From NCBI GenBank assembly GCA_027924645.1, contig BSBN01000354.1, forward strand, positions 10,372,001 through 10,436,000: a stretch of DNA of 64,000 bases, written 5' to 3'. Positions 1 to 10,543 of the stretch are shown one piece after another; within the stretch, counting starts at the first letter, position 1; each line of letters opens with the position of its first letter. The notes under the pieces are model-generated. The model made no database searches. It saw only the letters and a list, made by a program, of their open reading frames with translations, and was not told the origin of the DNA. The stretch is from Cunninghamia lanceolata. Lineage: Eukaryota; Streptophyta; Pinopsida; Cupressales; Cupressaceae. The translations under genes and the position numbers were made by a program.

Positions 1-1033
1 TTCAGCTAAGATTTCAGAGGTCCACATGAAGATCTAAAGAAGTTGTGGCTGTCTATGTGGAACCGGTTCCAGCAAGTGTTCAGAGGTGACAGAGGATCAC
101 AGAAAGGTCCGGTGAGGTCTGAAATTGTATTATCCCAATCTGCGGACTAGAAGGAGTGTTTGGGATGTCCTTGTGATGTGTCATCTTAAGTTGTGTATGA
201 TTTTGAGGTCTGAAAGTACCTTTTGCATTGTGATAGTGGCGACAGACTGTGTTCTTGAAGTACCGGATGATGAAGAGAAGAATTCTGGTAAGCTGATGAA
301 GTGCGGATGTTTTTGATGATTCAGGGAAGGTTATGATGATCATTGGATCATATCTAGTTCGTGTTGGTGGTCCACATTGAAGTTAGAGTTGGATTTGATG
401 TTATGGCTACCAGTTGTTGGTGTTCTTCCTGTAACAGGCCGACCAGATGTTCTACACGCCTTGCGAATGTTATTGTGATATTTGCCGACTTAGATGATTG
501 TTCCTAAGTTGATGTCTTGTATAAATAAGTGTTTGAGAACTCATTTTGAAGTGTGGATGGTGTGGATGAGTGTGGTATAGCGAAGAGAAGTGCGAAAGGC
601 AGAGCAAGGGTTTTTGGGCTTAAATGGAACTGATTCGGACATGGTAGAGATGTCATTCTCCAGTTCAAGATTGTGATTCTTATCAGTTTGTAGACAGTGT
701 GTCTCCTTGTAGGCAGTGTGCCTCTTTGTGAGCAGTGTGCTCAGGCAGTGAGCCCTAATTGGCATGTGCCATTCATTTTTTTTATTCTTCTAACAGAGAA
801 TAATCCTTGGGTTAATCACCCCGTGGTTTTTCCCTTAACCGGGTTTTCCACGTCAAAATCTTGGTGTTCAATGTGTTGATGTTTATCTGCTCTTGTGTTT
901 ATACATTATGCTTTCGTGGATGGTTAATTGATATGCTGTTAACTAACAAAGAAGAATCAAGTGTTTGAAGTAAGAGCAAGTTTTTATCCAACTGATTCAC
1001 CCCCCCTCTCAGTTGTATGCCCTAGATCCAACA
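1..1033 (+). mobile_element. Right-hand part of a plus-strand LTR (copia-like), running off the left edge
   Basis: The segment ends in CCAACA at 1033 and abuts GATCC, which continues the internal sequence of element A (same bases at about 7695 in copy B). Near its end it carries a run of seven C's followed by TCTCAGTTG, and at about 790-850 a block (AACAGAGAATA, CTTGGGTTA, CACCCCGTGG) found in reverse complement in the LTRs at 5135-6248 and 11621-12744. It is therefore a diverged member of the same LTR type in the opposite orientation. Whether it is a solo LTR or the end of a full element cannot be seen because the left end lies outside the window. Confidence 0.7.
520..527 (+). promoter_or_regulatory. 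TATA box of the plus-strand LTR
   Basis: TATAAATA lies about 510 bp before the LTR end, in the position expected for the U3/R promoter of a roughly 1.1-kb LTR. The LTRs of A and B have a TATATATA at the matching place in their own orientation (about 12181-12188 on the plus strand). No transcription start evidence is available. Confidence 0.5.
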
Positions 1034-3240
1034 GATCCTTCAACATCCATGGTAGAAGGTTCTTCATCTATTTGCTCTACTATAGGAAGATTAAATCTCT
1101 TTAATGTATTCCAGAGGATATCTTTTGTTTCTCTTACTACTTGGTCAGTTTCTCCAAGCATGAGTTTGTTCATTCTTGCCTTGCTCTGGAACTCATCCTT
1201 ATAATCCTTAAAGATCATGCTCATTTGTTTTGAAGTGATGGAAGGATAAAGCTAAATTGCTATCTGCTACCGAATCTCTAAGTCTTTTGCCTTTGCATTC
1301 TCTTTTCTTAGATCCTTGGTTAGTTTCTCCAAGCATGAGTTTGTTCATTCTTGCCTTGCTCTGGAACTCATCCTTATAATCCTTAAAGATCATGCTCATT
1401 TGTTTTGAAGTGATGGAAGGATAAAGCTAAATTGCTATCTGCTACCGAATCTCTAAGTCTTTTGCCTTTGCATTCTCTTTTCTTAGCTCAAGTACCTTTT
1501 CTAGGCTCTTAGGAATTAATGATATAATTTCAATGAAAGCTTTATTGTAAATGTTCAAGTACCTGACAGTAGCTTCTTCTAAAATTCTCTTGTCAACATC
1601 ACTGTATTCATCATAGAACTCTGTCACCGGCTGCAGGTTCCCATCCACAGTAACTACCTTGATGATGTCATCAATGTAAAGAGTGGGCTTTTCAACAATT
1701 TCCTCTACCTTCTCTTCCTCATTTTTGTTAGTAGAGAACTTCCCAGATGTTCTCTTCTTCTTCATTTTCCTGATTTCTTCATCATCTTTATGGCTTGTAT
1801 ATGTCCTTGTACCTTTGGTCTTCATCCTCTTTTCTCCTTTTCTGGATGTCTTGACTTCTGGTTTGGTAGACTTTGAGCTTTTGGAAGTGAAAGGAGCAGA
1901 GCTCTTGGAGGATCTAGTCTGAGAGGAGGTTTGTAGAAGAGCACCTTCTTTCTTTGCTTCTTGTCTTTCTTTCTCTGCCCTCTCTATTTTCTCTCTGTTA
2001 GCATCTACAGCCTCCTTTGATATAACAAATCTTTTGGCAAATTCTTCAACTTCCTTTCTTACTTTCCTCTTCATCTCTGGCTATCTTAACTCAACCTGTA
2101 TTTTTATACTTAGCTCTTCAAAGGTGCAAAACCTTTCTGCTTCAGTATCCTTACGCTGGCTCAGCAGGTGTTGAATATGTAGCTCAAAGATTTTTTCATC
2201 GAGCTCATATCCCATAGGCATTATCCATACAATTCTTGGCTCAACTGCCTCCATTAGGCATTGATCAGTGTCAACCATGAAGCAGATTGTATCCTTGTAT
2301 TTGTCAACTATCATTTGTGGTATTCTTTCTCTGGCTTGCATCATGCTTTGGAAATTCTTAAAGTAACCTTAGAGAGCTGTGTTTTGGGCTTGAGCATCAC
2401 CAAATCCATACATGTAATCTCTGATATGAATTGCAACAGGTTTATCATTTTGCTAGACCCAACCATTTGATCCAGGTAGCTCATTCATATAATACAAAAA
2501 TAGACATAGTATTAGACTACCATATTTAAAGAAATTTTTCTTATCTGTTTTAATCTTCTGTAAGTTCTCCAATAGCTGATTTAGAAGAAGCTCACACAGA
2601 TCATAATCTGCATCTTCCCTCAAGATCTAATATGTAGCATAGATTGTCGTTCCAGACATAGAATTCTCCCTGCTGGAATGATAGATTTTGTAGCTAATTA
2701 TCATTGAGGCAAACTTGACATCCGGATCTGTGATGTCATCTATGGTCATTATTCTTTTGTCAAATTTTGATCTGGTGGCTTCTGTTACCATTTGGTTCTT
2801 CATAGATTTGAGTGTGGTTAACCCATCAGCTGAATGCAGTCTAGTCACTGCCCTGATGGCATATTTAGTTATCTTGAATGGGGTCATTAGCCACATAAAA
2901 TTGTCATGCATCCTACTTAGAACATACTGGACCCAATCCTCTTCTGCAAAACATGGAAAATGTATGCAATGTTTGAAGTGTTTGTCCCGGAGGGCCTTGA
3001 ATTCAGGTTTGAGTTAAAAATTCTCATCTATTAGTTGTTTGTGATAAATGTCCATCAATATGAGTCTCCAAATTCTTCAATGTTTGCATGGATATAAACC
3101 CTAACATCTTCTACATGCAACACTTTGTGTGGAATGCTAGAAAAGGCACCCAAGAGATCAACTTCTAGAGATTTGTAAGGGTGTTTCTTGAATTTAGGTC
3201 TCGGCCTATTAGAAATATTGACAACCATTGGAGTAGCCAT
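1034..3240 (-). pseudogene. ORF2 of element A, broken and truncated
   Basis: This is the second reading frame of the element, starting at the ATG at 3240 (MATPMVVNIS) and broken by stops and frameshifts near 3050, 2630, 2345, 2080 and 1440, and by the duplication at 1141-1492. Open pieces are 3055-3240, 2627-2911, 2081-2344 and 1442-2074. The N-terminal part looks globular; the part at 1442-2074 is rich in Lys, Glu and Ser and reads as coiled coil or disordered. It has no RT, integrase, protease or zinc-knuckle motif. It matches ORF2 of copy B piece for piece. I do not recognise the family; its place after gag and ahead of the 3' LTR recalls the extra ORF of SIRE/Maximus-type copia elements. 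Confidence 0.65.
1141..1492. repeat. 176-bp direct tandem duplication inside ORF2 of element A
   Basis: The block beginning TTGGTCAGTTTCTCC at 1141 recurs as TTGGTTAGTTTCTCC at 1317 and runs on to the next TCTTTTCTTAG, giving two copies of about 176 bp. Copy B has this block once (from about 7803), so the duplication is private to A and arose after the two copies separated. Because 176 is not a multiple of three it shifts the ORF2 frame. Confidence 0.85.
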
Positions 3241-3870
3241 TTTGCAAGAGATTCGGAGCTAGATTTTCAGAATGGAAGTACCTTTTCACTCTTTAGGGTT
3301 TGAAGCAGAAGCCGGAACGAATCTCTGGTTGAATTTGATTTTCAGTTGAACTTGAGTGAATTGTAGGATCTTCTTCGCAGAGCTCTTCTTTTCTTCTTCG
3401 TGAGTGCAAGTGTGTAAATAATGAGTGAAAGAACCCTTTTATCCTTGCGCAAACCCTAATTTCCTTTTGTGATAAATGCACAACTTAAGTTATCTGGTTG
3501 CCCTATTTTGAGAGAGATTTTCTTGAATCACTGCGCGGAACTTAGAATCATTATTTGTGAGGATTGACAACATATCTTCTTTTCTTCAATCATGTCATGG
3601 GTCCGCATATCAAAGCATTTCAATTTTGAATCATACCGGATCTGTCTGTGAAATTCTGCTTTACCGGATAGCTATTAGAACCAGATTAACTTGAGCAATT
3701 ATAGATCTTGCAAAACTCCATGCGGACCTTTCACATTTTGACTGAAGGTTATTTGGAGATTTTTCTGAGAACCCTTTAATTTGCAGCATCAGATGTTTAC
3801 CCAATGTGTTGAATTTAGGCACTAGCTGAGTGGCTGGGGGAAATTGTTTTTCTCTGTGACTCCCCCTAAG
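3241..3870 (-). other. Leader-like stretch between gag and ORF2 in element A
   Basis: On the minus strand this begins with a purine-rich CTTAGGGGGAGTC (about 3858-3870), the kind of sequence that follows pol in many plant copia elements. It continues to a pyrimidine-rich, AAACCCTAA-containing stretch ending at the ORF2 ATG. A 62-codon frame (3293-3481) overlaps it and is conserved in length in copy B (9781-9969). It may be a 5' UTR with an upstream ORF, or chance. Between about 3490 and 3840 I see nothing coding. Confidence 0.4.
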
Positions 3871-3998
3871 CCAGAGCTCACCTTTTTAGTTTCTGGAAGG
3901 AATATCAACACCGGATTCTGGTGCGGATCCATCCCCAATATTCATTGTACTCCTTTTTACCCAAATATTGCTCATCTCCTTTTGAACTTCATTTGCAT

Positions 3999-4500
3999 TT
4001 ACTTTACTTTTGCCTTTATCTTTTTTTTCTGATCATGTTCCACCAGACCTTTTTTATCCTGATTTCTACTTCTGCAGAATTTGGCAATATGACCGGATCT
4101 ATTGCAATTGTAACACACAACATTTCTTTGCTTATTTGAATGATATCCTCTTGATCTAGACTCATTAGCCATATGTCCAATCGTATTGCATGCAAAGCAT
4201 TTACCATTGAAAGAATTGTTCATTTGCATATTTCTACATTGATGAGATTTGTGACCATACCTTTTGCAACTAAAACATTGACCGGAGAAGGATTAATTGA
4301 ATTGATTCATTCTGTTTCTGTACTAGATTGCTTTGTGACCAAATTTGTTGCAATTGAAGTAGTATCCATTGAAGGATGGATATCTTTGAGCGTTAGGTTA
4401 CCTTAACAGAGGTCTTCTAGGCCTGTTTCTTTGATTTCCTAATCCAGAGTTCTTCTGACTAGATCCAGAGCTTTCACCTTTCTCATATCCCAAGCCACGC
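3999..4500 (-). pseudogene. gag nucleocapsid (CCHC knuckles) of element A, broken
   Basis: Minus-strand frames here encode two clear C-X2-C-X4-H-X4-C motifs (CFACNTIGHMANE, whose last Cys has become Ser, and CYNCNRSGHIAKFC) with remnants of two more upstream, matching the four-knuckle block of copy B. CCHC knuckles bind the packaged RNA in the Gag particle. The frame is broken by stops, so no full Gag could be made. It lies downstream of the coiled-coil part of the same gag (4626-5069). Confidence 0.75.
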
Positions 4501-4625
4501 TTATCATCTACCCTCTTTTTTCTTTTAAGAAGAACTTCAAGTTGGGCTGAGCTTATCTTGAATTTTTATTTGTATTCATTTGTAGTTTGAAGATCTTGTT
4601 TAAGAGTGTCTATCTGATTCTCAAG

Positions 4626-5069
4626 TTATTCTTCATTGTCTCTAGCTTCTTCAAGATCAGATTCAAGATGCTTGATTATTCTATCCATTTTGTGGCAGTC
4701 CTCTATTTTCTCCTTGAGGGATTGTTTTAGATTATCTTTAATCTTTCTCTTTTCTTCAATTTCTTGGGTGAATCTCATAACCCCTGATTCCATTTCATTC
4801 CTTACCATAATGACTTCTTTTGATAGCTTCTCACATAGCTTATTTTTCTCATTCAGATCTTCATCAGAATTACTGACTTCGCTCTGATTGGCTAATTTTT
4901 GGAGTAGTTCCTTTCTCTTTTTCACAGAAATACTAAGTTTTTCTTTTAGCTCATTTATGACATCATCAGCTTGTTTGAGTCTTTCTCTCAAATTATTGAC
5001 TTCAGAGTGGGATTGTTCAAGATCATCTAGGGCAGACTGAAGTTGTTCCTTCATACCATATGCATCCAT
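4626..5069 (-). pseudogene. gag coiled-coil segment of element A
   Basis: A 147-codon frame starts at the ATG at 5069, about 52 bases after the PBS. It is rich in Glu, Lys, Leu and Asn with heptad-like spacing (for example LRERLKQADDVINELKEKL), indicating a long coiled coil. The usual N-terminal copia Gag (UBN2-type) region is missing between PBS and this ATG, so gag appears 5'-truncated. The frame stops before the zinc knuckles. Copy B has the same segment, more damaged. It is likely structural Gag material; no catalytic role is suggested. Confidence 0.65.
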
Positions 5070-5120
5070 TGAGATTCCCAGATCTTCCTCAAGCTATTAG
5101 GCTTTGCTCAGAGGAACTTA

Positions 5121-5132
5121 GCTCTGATACCA
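5121..5132 (-). other. Primer binding site of element A (initiator Met-tRNA)
   Basis: The minus strand reads TGGTATCAGAGC, complementary to the 3' end of plant initiator methionine tRNA, two bases inside the LTR end at 5135. It fixes the element's orientation (minus) and the 5' LTR. Confidence 0.9.
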
Positions 5133-5134
5133 AT

Positions 5135-6248
5135 TGTTGGAAACAATGCAGATAACTGAGAGGGGGGGTGAATAAGTTATCTTATATCTTTTCTATTTTC
5201 TTACTTTTTCTTAACTTATCATTTAATGTTATATCAAAACAAGACAATCATAAGAGTTAAAAAGAAATTAACACATGACACAAATCTTTTTACGTGGAAA
5301 TCCTATTAAGGGAAAAACCATGGGGTGACTAACCCAAGATTGTATTCTCTATTAAAAGAATAAGGAGTACAAATTTGGCACTTTCCAATTAGAGCTCACT
5401 GCCCGAGCACACTGCTCACAAAAGGCTCACTGCCTACAAGAGACTTACAGTCTGCAAATCCTTACAGAAGATACCAAGGTGTTTGAACTGATGAACAACA
5501 TCTATGCATCTAGGATTTTAGTTCCGGTTAGGCACAATAAATTGATCTGGCACATTTCATTCTTCCTTTGCTCAATATAACTTTCATGTTACATTCCAGG
5601 CTTGATTTACTTCCTTCACACTTGTCTCTACTTATCTTCACACTTAACCATACATACTATTCACTACACACACTTACAGGCTTGAACCCATCAAGTATAT
5701 ATATCCGCATCAAGGATTTCCAACAACTTCTTAGTCGGCAACAATAACACTTGAGATATTTGTAAGTTATTGATGTGTTGGTTGAATCCATGCTTGATTA
5801 GTGATGCGTATCAAAAACATAGGCATAGAAGTCATAAATCATGTCAACCAACAATGTGTAATATCATAGATTGCTTGATCAGCACCTTTTACACATCCGG
5901 ATTGAAGTCTGATATTCTATTGGTCAGTTCTTCCTCTGTCTACTCTGTCTGACTAGAATCCAACACTTGGATACTCATATCTTTTTCTTTCTTTATCACC
6001 GGAGGCTAAATAGTAGTCATGATACCCCTCTTGACTTGTCCAAGTTCGCAACTTACTGAGTTACACCATCTGAGAGATCCGGACCTGATTGTCAGACCTT
6101 GTTACATACTCTGTTCTTGTTCACCGGACCAAGATAATCTTCAATCTGACTTCTGATATAGGCATATTATGTACTGCGGATGTGTGGGATAGACTTTGTT
6201 GCCATCAATGACAACACTTATGAAGCCACACAGTGTCTCTTGCCAACA
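5135..6248 (-). mobile_element. Shared LTR: 5' LTR of A and 3' LTR of B
   Basis: It is bounded by TGTTGG and CCAACA (perfect 6-bp inverted termini). On its left is a PBS (5121-5132), so it serves A as a 5' LTR. On its right is a polypurine tract (6249-6264), so it serves B as a 3' LTR. It is 1,114 bp, and by eye about 94-95% identical to the LTR at 11621-12744. A TATATATA at about 5697-5704 is the likely promoter element on the minus strand. Confidence 0.9.
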
Positions 6249-6264
6249 ATCTCCCCCTTCGGCA
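6249..6264 (-). other. Polypurine tract of element B
   Basis: The minus strand reads GCCGAAGGGGGAGAT directly before the LTR, as expected for the plus-strand DNA priming site of a retrotransposon. It proves that the LTR at 5135-6248 is the 3' LTR of B. Confidence 0.85.
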
Positions 6265-6493
6265 TTGATGGCAACACTTAGTGAAAAATAACTGTCTCGC
6301 AGTAACTCCCCCTTTTCTTGTTCTCTGTCTCTTGCACTATTTTACCAGAGTTCCCATTTGCTGGATTCCTCATTTTTCACTACTCTTCACTCCCCCTTTG
6401 ACATCAATGGCAAAGGGCGGGATCCATAAACCAAAATTGTACAAAAAGTTTCCACATAAGGCCAGATATGTACATATAATTCATATGATAAAC

Positions 6494-7519
6494 TTACATA
6501 TACTTGAGTATGTCTGCAAAAGTAGTCTTCAGCTGTACAAACTCTATGGCCCAACTCTTCTTCATCCTATCCAAAATGGAGATGTGACCACTCAACAAAA
6601 ATGCATAAGCTTCTACCCTTCTTAAGTCTGTTGGATCACTGGTCTGGGCCGTGGTCTGAGCTTCTTTTAAGGCCTCATGCATTACCTCTAACTTAGGGAT
6701 AATTATCCCTCTTATTTCACCCATTTTGTTCATTATATTCTTCTTTTCTTTGCCTAGTCTTTTTATTTCATTTATTATAACAATAGCCTGGCATTCTTGA
6801 TTCATTAAAGAGGAGGAAAGAGGGTCAAAATTCTGAACTAGGCTTGACAATTTTTCTTCTTGTTCTTTTACTTTCTCCTCAATGTCTTTTGTCACTTTAG
6901 GCCAAGTCAGACAAAATTTGAATAGGTCCCCACCATCTTTGAGAGCATTTTCAAGGATCTTTATTCCAATATCTAGAGTCCTCCTATCATTTGCAATAAG
7001 TCCTTGCACCTCAGTGAATCTTTTTCCCAAAAACTCCTTCCCGACCTTTGCTTCTACTGATTTCTCTAGAGATTCAAAATGAGTGTTAACAGAATTTACT
7101 ACATTTTTCAAGTTACCAAATGGTGAGGCCGAAGGATCCTTTTGATAGGATGGCATGATCTTCTCCAGTATCCTGGATGCAATCTCCAACAGTTCACAGT
7201 CCTCCATGTGAGATTTCAAGAGTTTTTCTTTTGCTTTGGCTTGAGCAAAAGATGCTATTTTCATTGTCTGAACCGGGGAGAGAGAGTTAAAATTCAGTGG
7301 TCCTTGAAATAGCTCAGGTTCATCCAGCTCCATCATTTCTCTATCTAAGAAGTTCTTCACTATCTCTGCAGTGTCTCTTGTTGGATATTGAGACTTCTTT
7401 CCTTTTGAAATATTAGAACAGTCATCATTAGTGTTTTTATGCTTGTTCTTCTTCTTTTCCCTTATCCTCTTTTCCTTGAATCTTCTTCTCCTCTCTTCTA
7501 CCTTCCCCTTCAGCTTCAA
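6494..7519 (-). CDS. Open C-terminal segment of ORF2 (341 codons), coiled-coil protein
   Basis: This is the longest open piece in element B. The first 30 residues are strongly basic (runs of Arg and Lys). Further on are long Lys/Glu/Leu-rich helices, for example at residues about 210-270, with no Cys/His metal site and no convincing membrane span. It is most probably the C-terminal part of ORF2, separated from the rest by a break between 7519 and 7649, not an independent gene. Its stop is about 230 bases before the PPT. The homologous part of copy A lies outside the window. Confidence 0.5.
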   Translation of the reverse strand: MKLKGKVEERRRRFKEKRIREKKKNKHKNTNDDCSNISKGKKSQYPTRDTAEIVKNFLDREMMELDEPELFQGPLNFNSLSPVQTMKIASFAQAKAKEKLLKSHMEDCELLEIASRILEKIMPSYQKDPSASPFGNLKNVVNSVNTHFESLEKSVEAKVGKEFLGKRFTEVQGLIANDRRTLDIGIKILENALKDGGDLFKFCLTWPKVTKDIEEKVKEQEEKLSSLVQNFDPLSSSLMNQECQAIVIINEIKRLGKEKKNIMNKMGEIRGIIIPKLEVMHEALKEAQTTAQTSDPTDLRRVEAYAFLLSGHISILDRMKKSWAIEFVQLKTTFADILKYM

Positions 7520-9080
7520 AGTCTGGAATGTTTGTCATAGCTACAGTGGGATCTAGAGGAGAGATGTCACCTGTGTTTTCTACTTCATGAACTTCCTCTT
7601 CTGGAACTGAGGAGTCTAAGTTCTTAGAGATTTCTTCATTTATTTTCTTTAATCCTTCGACATCCTTGTCAGAAGGTTTTTCATTGAATCATTTGATCCT
7701 TCAACATCCATGGTAGAAGGTTCTTCATCTATTTCCTCTACTATAGGAAGATTGAATCTCTTCAAGGCATTCCGGAGGATATCTTTTGTTTCTCTTTCTA
7801 CTTGGTCAGTTTCTCCAAGCATGAGTTTGTTCATTCTTGCCTTGCTTTGGAACTCATCCTTACAATCCTTGAAGATCATACTCATTTGTTTTGAAGTGAT
7901 GGAAGGATAAAGATGAATTGTTGTCTACTCCCAAATCTCTAAGTCTTTTTCCTTTGCATTCTCTTTTCTTAGCTCAAGTACCTTTTCTAGGCTCTTAGAA
8001 ATTAATGATATAATTTCAATGAAAGCTTTATTGTAAATGTTCAAGTACCTGACAGTAGCTTCTTCTAAACTTCTCTTGTCAACATCACTGTATTCATCAT
8101 AGAACTCTGTTACTAGTTGCAGGTTCCCATCCACAGTAACTGTGTTGATGATGTCATCAATGTAAAGAGTGGGCTTTTCAACAAATTCCTCTACCTTCTC
8201 TTCCTCATTTCTCTTAGTAGAGAACTTCCCAGATGTTATCTTCTTCTTCATTTTCTTGATTTCTTCATCTGATTATGTTTCTTCATCATCTTTATGGCTT
8301 ATATCTATCCTTGTGGCTTTGGTCTTCATCCTCTTTTCTCCTTTTTCAGATGTCTTGACTTCTAGTTTGGTAGACTTTGAGCTTTTGGAAGCGAAAGGAG
8401 TAGAGCTCTTGGAGGATCTAGTTCGAGAGGAGGTTTGTATAGGAGCACTTTCTTTCTTTGCTTCTTGTCTTTCTTTCTCCGCCCTCTCTATTTTCTCTCT
8501 GTTAGCATCTATAGCCTCCTTTGATATGCCAAATCTTTTGGCAAATTCTTCAACTTCCTTTCTTACTTTCCTCTTCATCTCCAGCTGTCTTAACTCAACA
8601 TATATTTTTATACTTAGCTCTTCAAAGGTGCCAAACCTTTCTACTTCAGTGTCCTTAGGCTAGCTTAGCAGGTGTTGAATATGTAGCTCAAAGAGTTTTT
8701 CATCGAGCTCATATCCCATAGGCATTATCCATACAATTCTTGGCTCAACTGCCTCCATTAGGCATTGATTAGTGTCAACCATGAAGCAGACTGTATCCTT
8801 GTATTTGTCAACTATCGTTTGTGGTATTCTTTCTCTGGCTTGCATCATGCTTTAGAAATTCTTAAAGTAACCCTACAGAGCTACGTTTTGGGCTTGAGCA
8901 TCACCAAATCCATACATGTAATCTCTAATCTGAATTGTAATGGGTTTATCATTTTGCCAGACCCAACCATTTGATCTGGGTAGCTCATTCATATAATAGA
9001 AAAATAGACATAGTATTAGACTATTTTTATTATCCCTTTTAATCTTCTGCAAATTCTCCAACAACTGATTTAGAAGAAGC

Positions 9081-9728
9081 TCACACATCATAATCTGCAT
9101 CTTCCCTCAACATTTGATTTGTAGCATACATTGTTGTTCCAGACACAGAATTTTCCCTGCTGGAATGATAGATTTTGTAGCTGATTATCATTGAGGCAAA
9201 CTTGACATCTGGATCTATGATGTCATCTATGGTCATTGCTCTTTTGTCAAATTTTGATTTGGTGGCTTCAGTTACCATTTGGTTCTTCACAGATTTGACT
9301 GTGGGTAACCCACCAGCTGAATGCAGTCCGGTCACTGCCCTGATGGCATCTTTAGTTATCTTGAATGGGGTCATTAGCCACATAAAATTGTCATGCATCC
9401 TACTTAGAACATACCGGACCCAATCATCTTCTCCAAAACATGGAAAATGTATGCAATGTTCGAAGTGTTTATCCCGGAGGGCCTTGGATTCAGGTTTGAT
9501 TTCAAAATTTTCATCTATTAGTTGTTTGTGATAAATGACCATCAATTTTGAGTCTCCAAATTCTTTAATGTTTGCATGGATATAAACCCTAACATCTGCT
9601 ACATGCAAGACTCTATGCAGAATGCTAGAAAACGCCCCCAAGAGATCAACTTCTAGAGATTTATAAGGGTGTTTCTTGAATTTAGGTCTTGGCCTCTCAG
9701 AAATATTGACAACCATTGGAGTAGCCAT
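9081..9728 (-). CDS. Open N-terminal segment of ORF2 (215 codons)
   Basis: It begins at the ATG at 9728, which is preceded by GCAAA in the coding strand, a reasonable plant start context, and by a leader-like stretch. The segment reads as a mixed alpha/beta globular domain and ends in acidic residues. The same start and first residues are kept in copy A (3240). The downstream frame resumes in another register from about 9100, so a single indel probably ended this frame. Function unknown. Confidence 0.5.
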   Translation of the reverse strand: MATPMVVNISERPRPKFKKHPYKSLEVDLLGAFSSILHRVLHVADVRVYIHANIKEFGDSKLMVIYHKQLIDENFEIKPESKALRDKHFEHCIHFPCFGEDDWVRYVLSRMHDNFMWLMTPFKITKDAIRAVTGLHSAGGLPTVKSVKNQMVTEATKSKFDKRAMTIDDIIDPDVKFASMIISYKIYHSSRENSVSGTTMYATNQMLREDADYDV

Positions 9729-10345
9729 TTTGCAAGAGATTCGGAGAGAGATTTTTAGAATGGAAGTAACTTTTCATGCTTTAGGGTTTGAAGCAGAAGC
9801 CGAAACAAATCTCTGGTTGAATTTGATTTTCAGTTGAACTTGAGTGAATTGTAGGATCTTCTTCATAGAGCTCTTCTTTTCTTCTTCGAGAGTGCAAGTG
9901 TGTAAATGATGAGTGAAAGAACCCTTTTATCCTTACACAAACCCTAATTTCCTTTTGTGATAAATACACAACTTAAGTTATCTGATTGCCCTGTTTTGAG
10001 AGAGATTTTCTTGAATCACTACACAAAACTTAGAATCATTGTTTGTGAGGATTGACAACATATCTTCTTTTCTTCAATCATGTCATGGGTCCACAGATCA
10101 AAGCATTTCAATTTTGAATCATACCGGATCTATTTGTGATATTCTGCTTTATCGGATATCTGTCGGAACCAGATTAATTTGAGTGGTTATAAATCTTGCA
10201 AAACTCCGTGCAGACCTTTCACATTTTGACTAAAGGTTATTTGGAGGTTTTTCTAAGAACCCTTTAATCTGCATCATCAAATGTTTACCCAATGTGCCGA
10301 ATTAGGCACTAGCTGACTGGCTGGGGTAAATTGTTTTTCTCTATG
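9729..10345 (-). promoter_or_regulatory. Promoter and 5' UTR-like stretch ahead of ORF2 in element B
   Basis: On the minus strand, going towards the ORF2 ATG, there is GGATAAAAGGG (a TATA-like box, about 9922-9932), then a CA- and CT-rich stretch with GAAGAAGAAAAGAAG, and AAACCCTAA telo-box motifs (about 9939-9947 on the opposite strand and, in sense, about 9780-9789). This combination is typical of plant housekeeping gene leaders, not of retrotransposon interiors. It may mean ORF2 had its own transcript. A 62-codon frame (9781-9969) within it is conserved in copy A. The interpretation is inference. Confidence 0.35.
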
Positions 10346-10357
10346 ACTCCCCCTGAG
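10346..10357 (-). other. Internal purine tract after gag (pol-end scar)
   Basis: The minus strand reads CTCAGGGGGAGT. A run like this follows pol in many plant copia elements. Its position between gag and ORF2, with no pol in between, suggests pol was deleted precisely from a gag-pol-ORF2 element. Copy A carries the same tract at about 3858-3870, so the deletion predates both copies. Confidence 0.4.
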
Positions 10358-10543
10358 CCAGAGCTCACCTTTTTAGTTTCCAGAAGGAATATCAGCACCA
10401 GATTCTGGTGCGGATCCATCCCCAATATTCATTGTACTCCTTTTTACCCAAATCTTTCTCATCTCCTTTTGAACTTCATCTGCATTTACTTTACTTTTGC
10501 CTTTATCTTGTTTCTGATCATGTTCCACTGGACCTTTTCTATC

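Larger units (their letters stand above)
1034..5134 (-). mobile_element. Internal region of pol-less copia-like element A (partial)
   Basis: Read on the minus strand it runs from the PBS at 5121-5132 through truncated gag coiled coil, CCHC knuckles, a leader-like stretch and ORF2. It ends at 1034 where the plus-strand LTR is inserted. It is colinear with 7693-11620 of copy B at high identity, so the 3' portion matching 6249-7692 of B is absent from the window. No reverse transcriptase, RNase H or integrase motif is found in any frame, so this is a non-autonomous element. Confidence 0.85.
6494..9728 (-). pseudogene. ORF2 of element B, nearly full length with a few breaks
   Basis: It starts at the ATG at 9728 (MATPMVVNIS) and ends at the stop at 6494, about 1,080 codons if the interruptions are ignored. 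Open pieces are 9081-9728, 8873-9100, 8660-8848, 8273-8578, 7925-8251, 7649-7885 and 6494-7519. The N-terminal third looks globular with aromatic-rich segments (LCLFFYYMNELPRSNGW). The middle is Lys/Glu/Ser rich, the C-terminal third is coiled coil. The frame is conserved over most of its length in copy A, which argues that it was once under selection. No known catalytic motif is seen and the family is not recognised. Alternatives are a captured host gene or a highly diverged extra structural or envelope-position protein. Confidence 0.65.
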
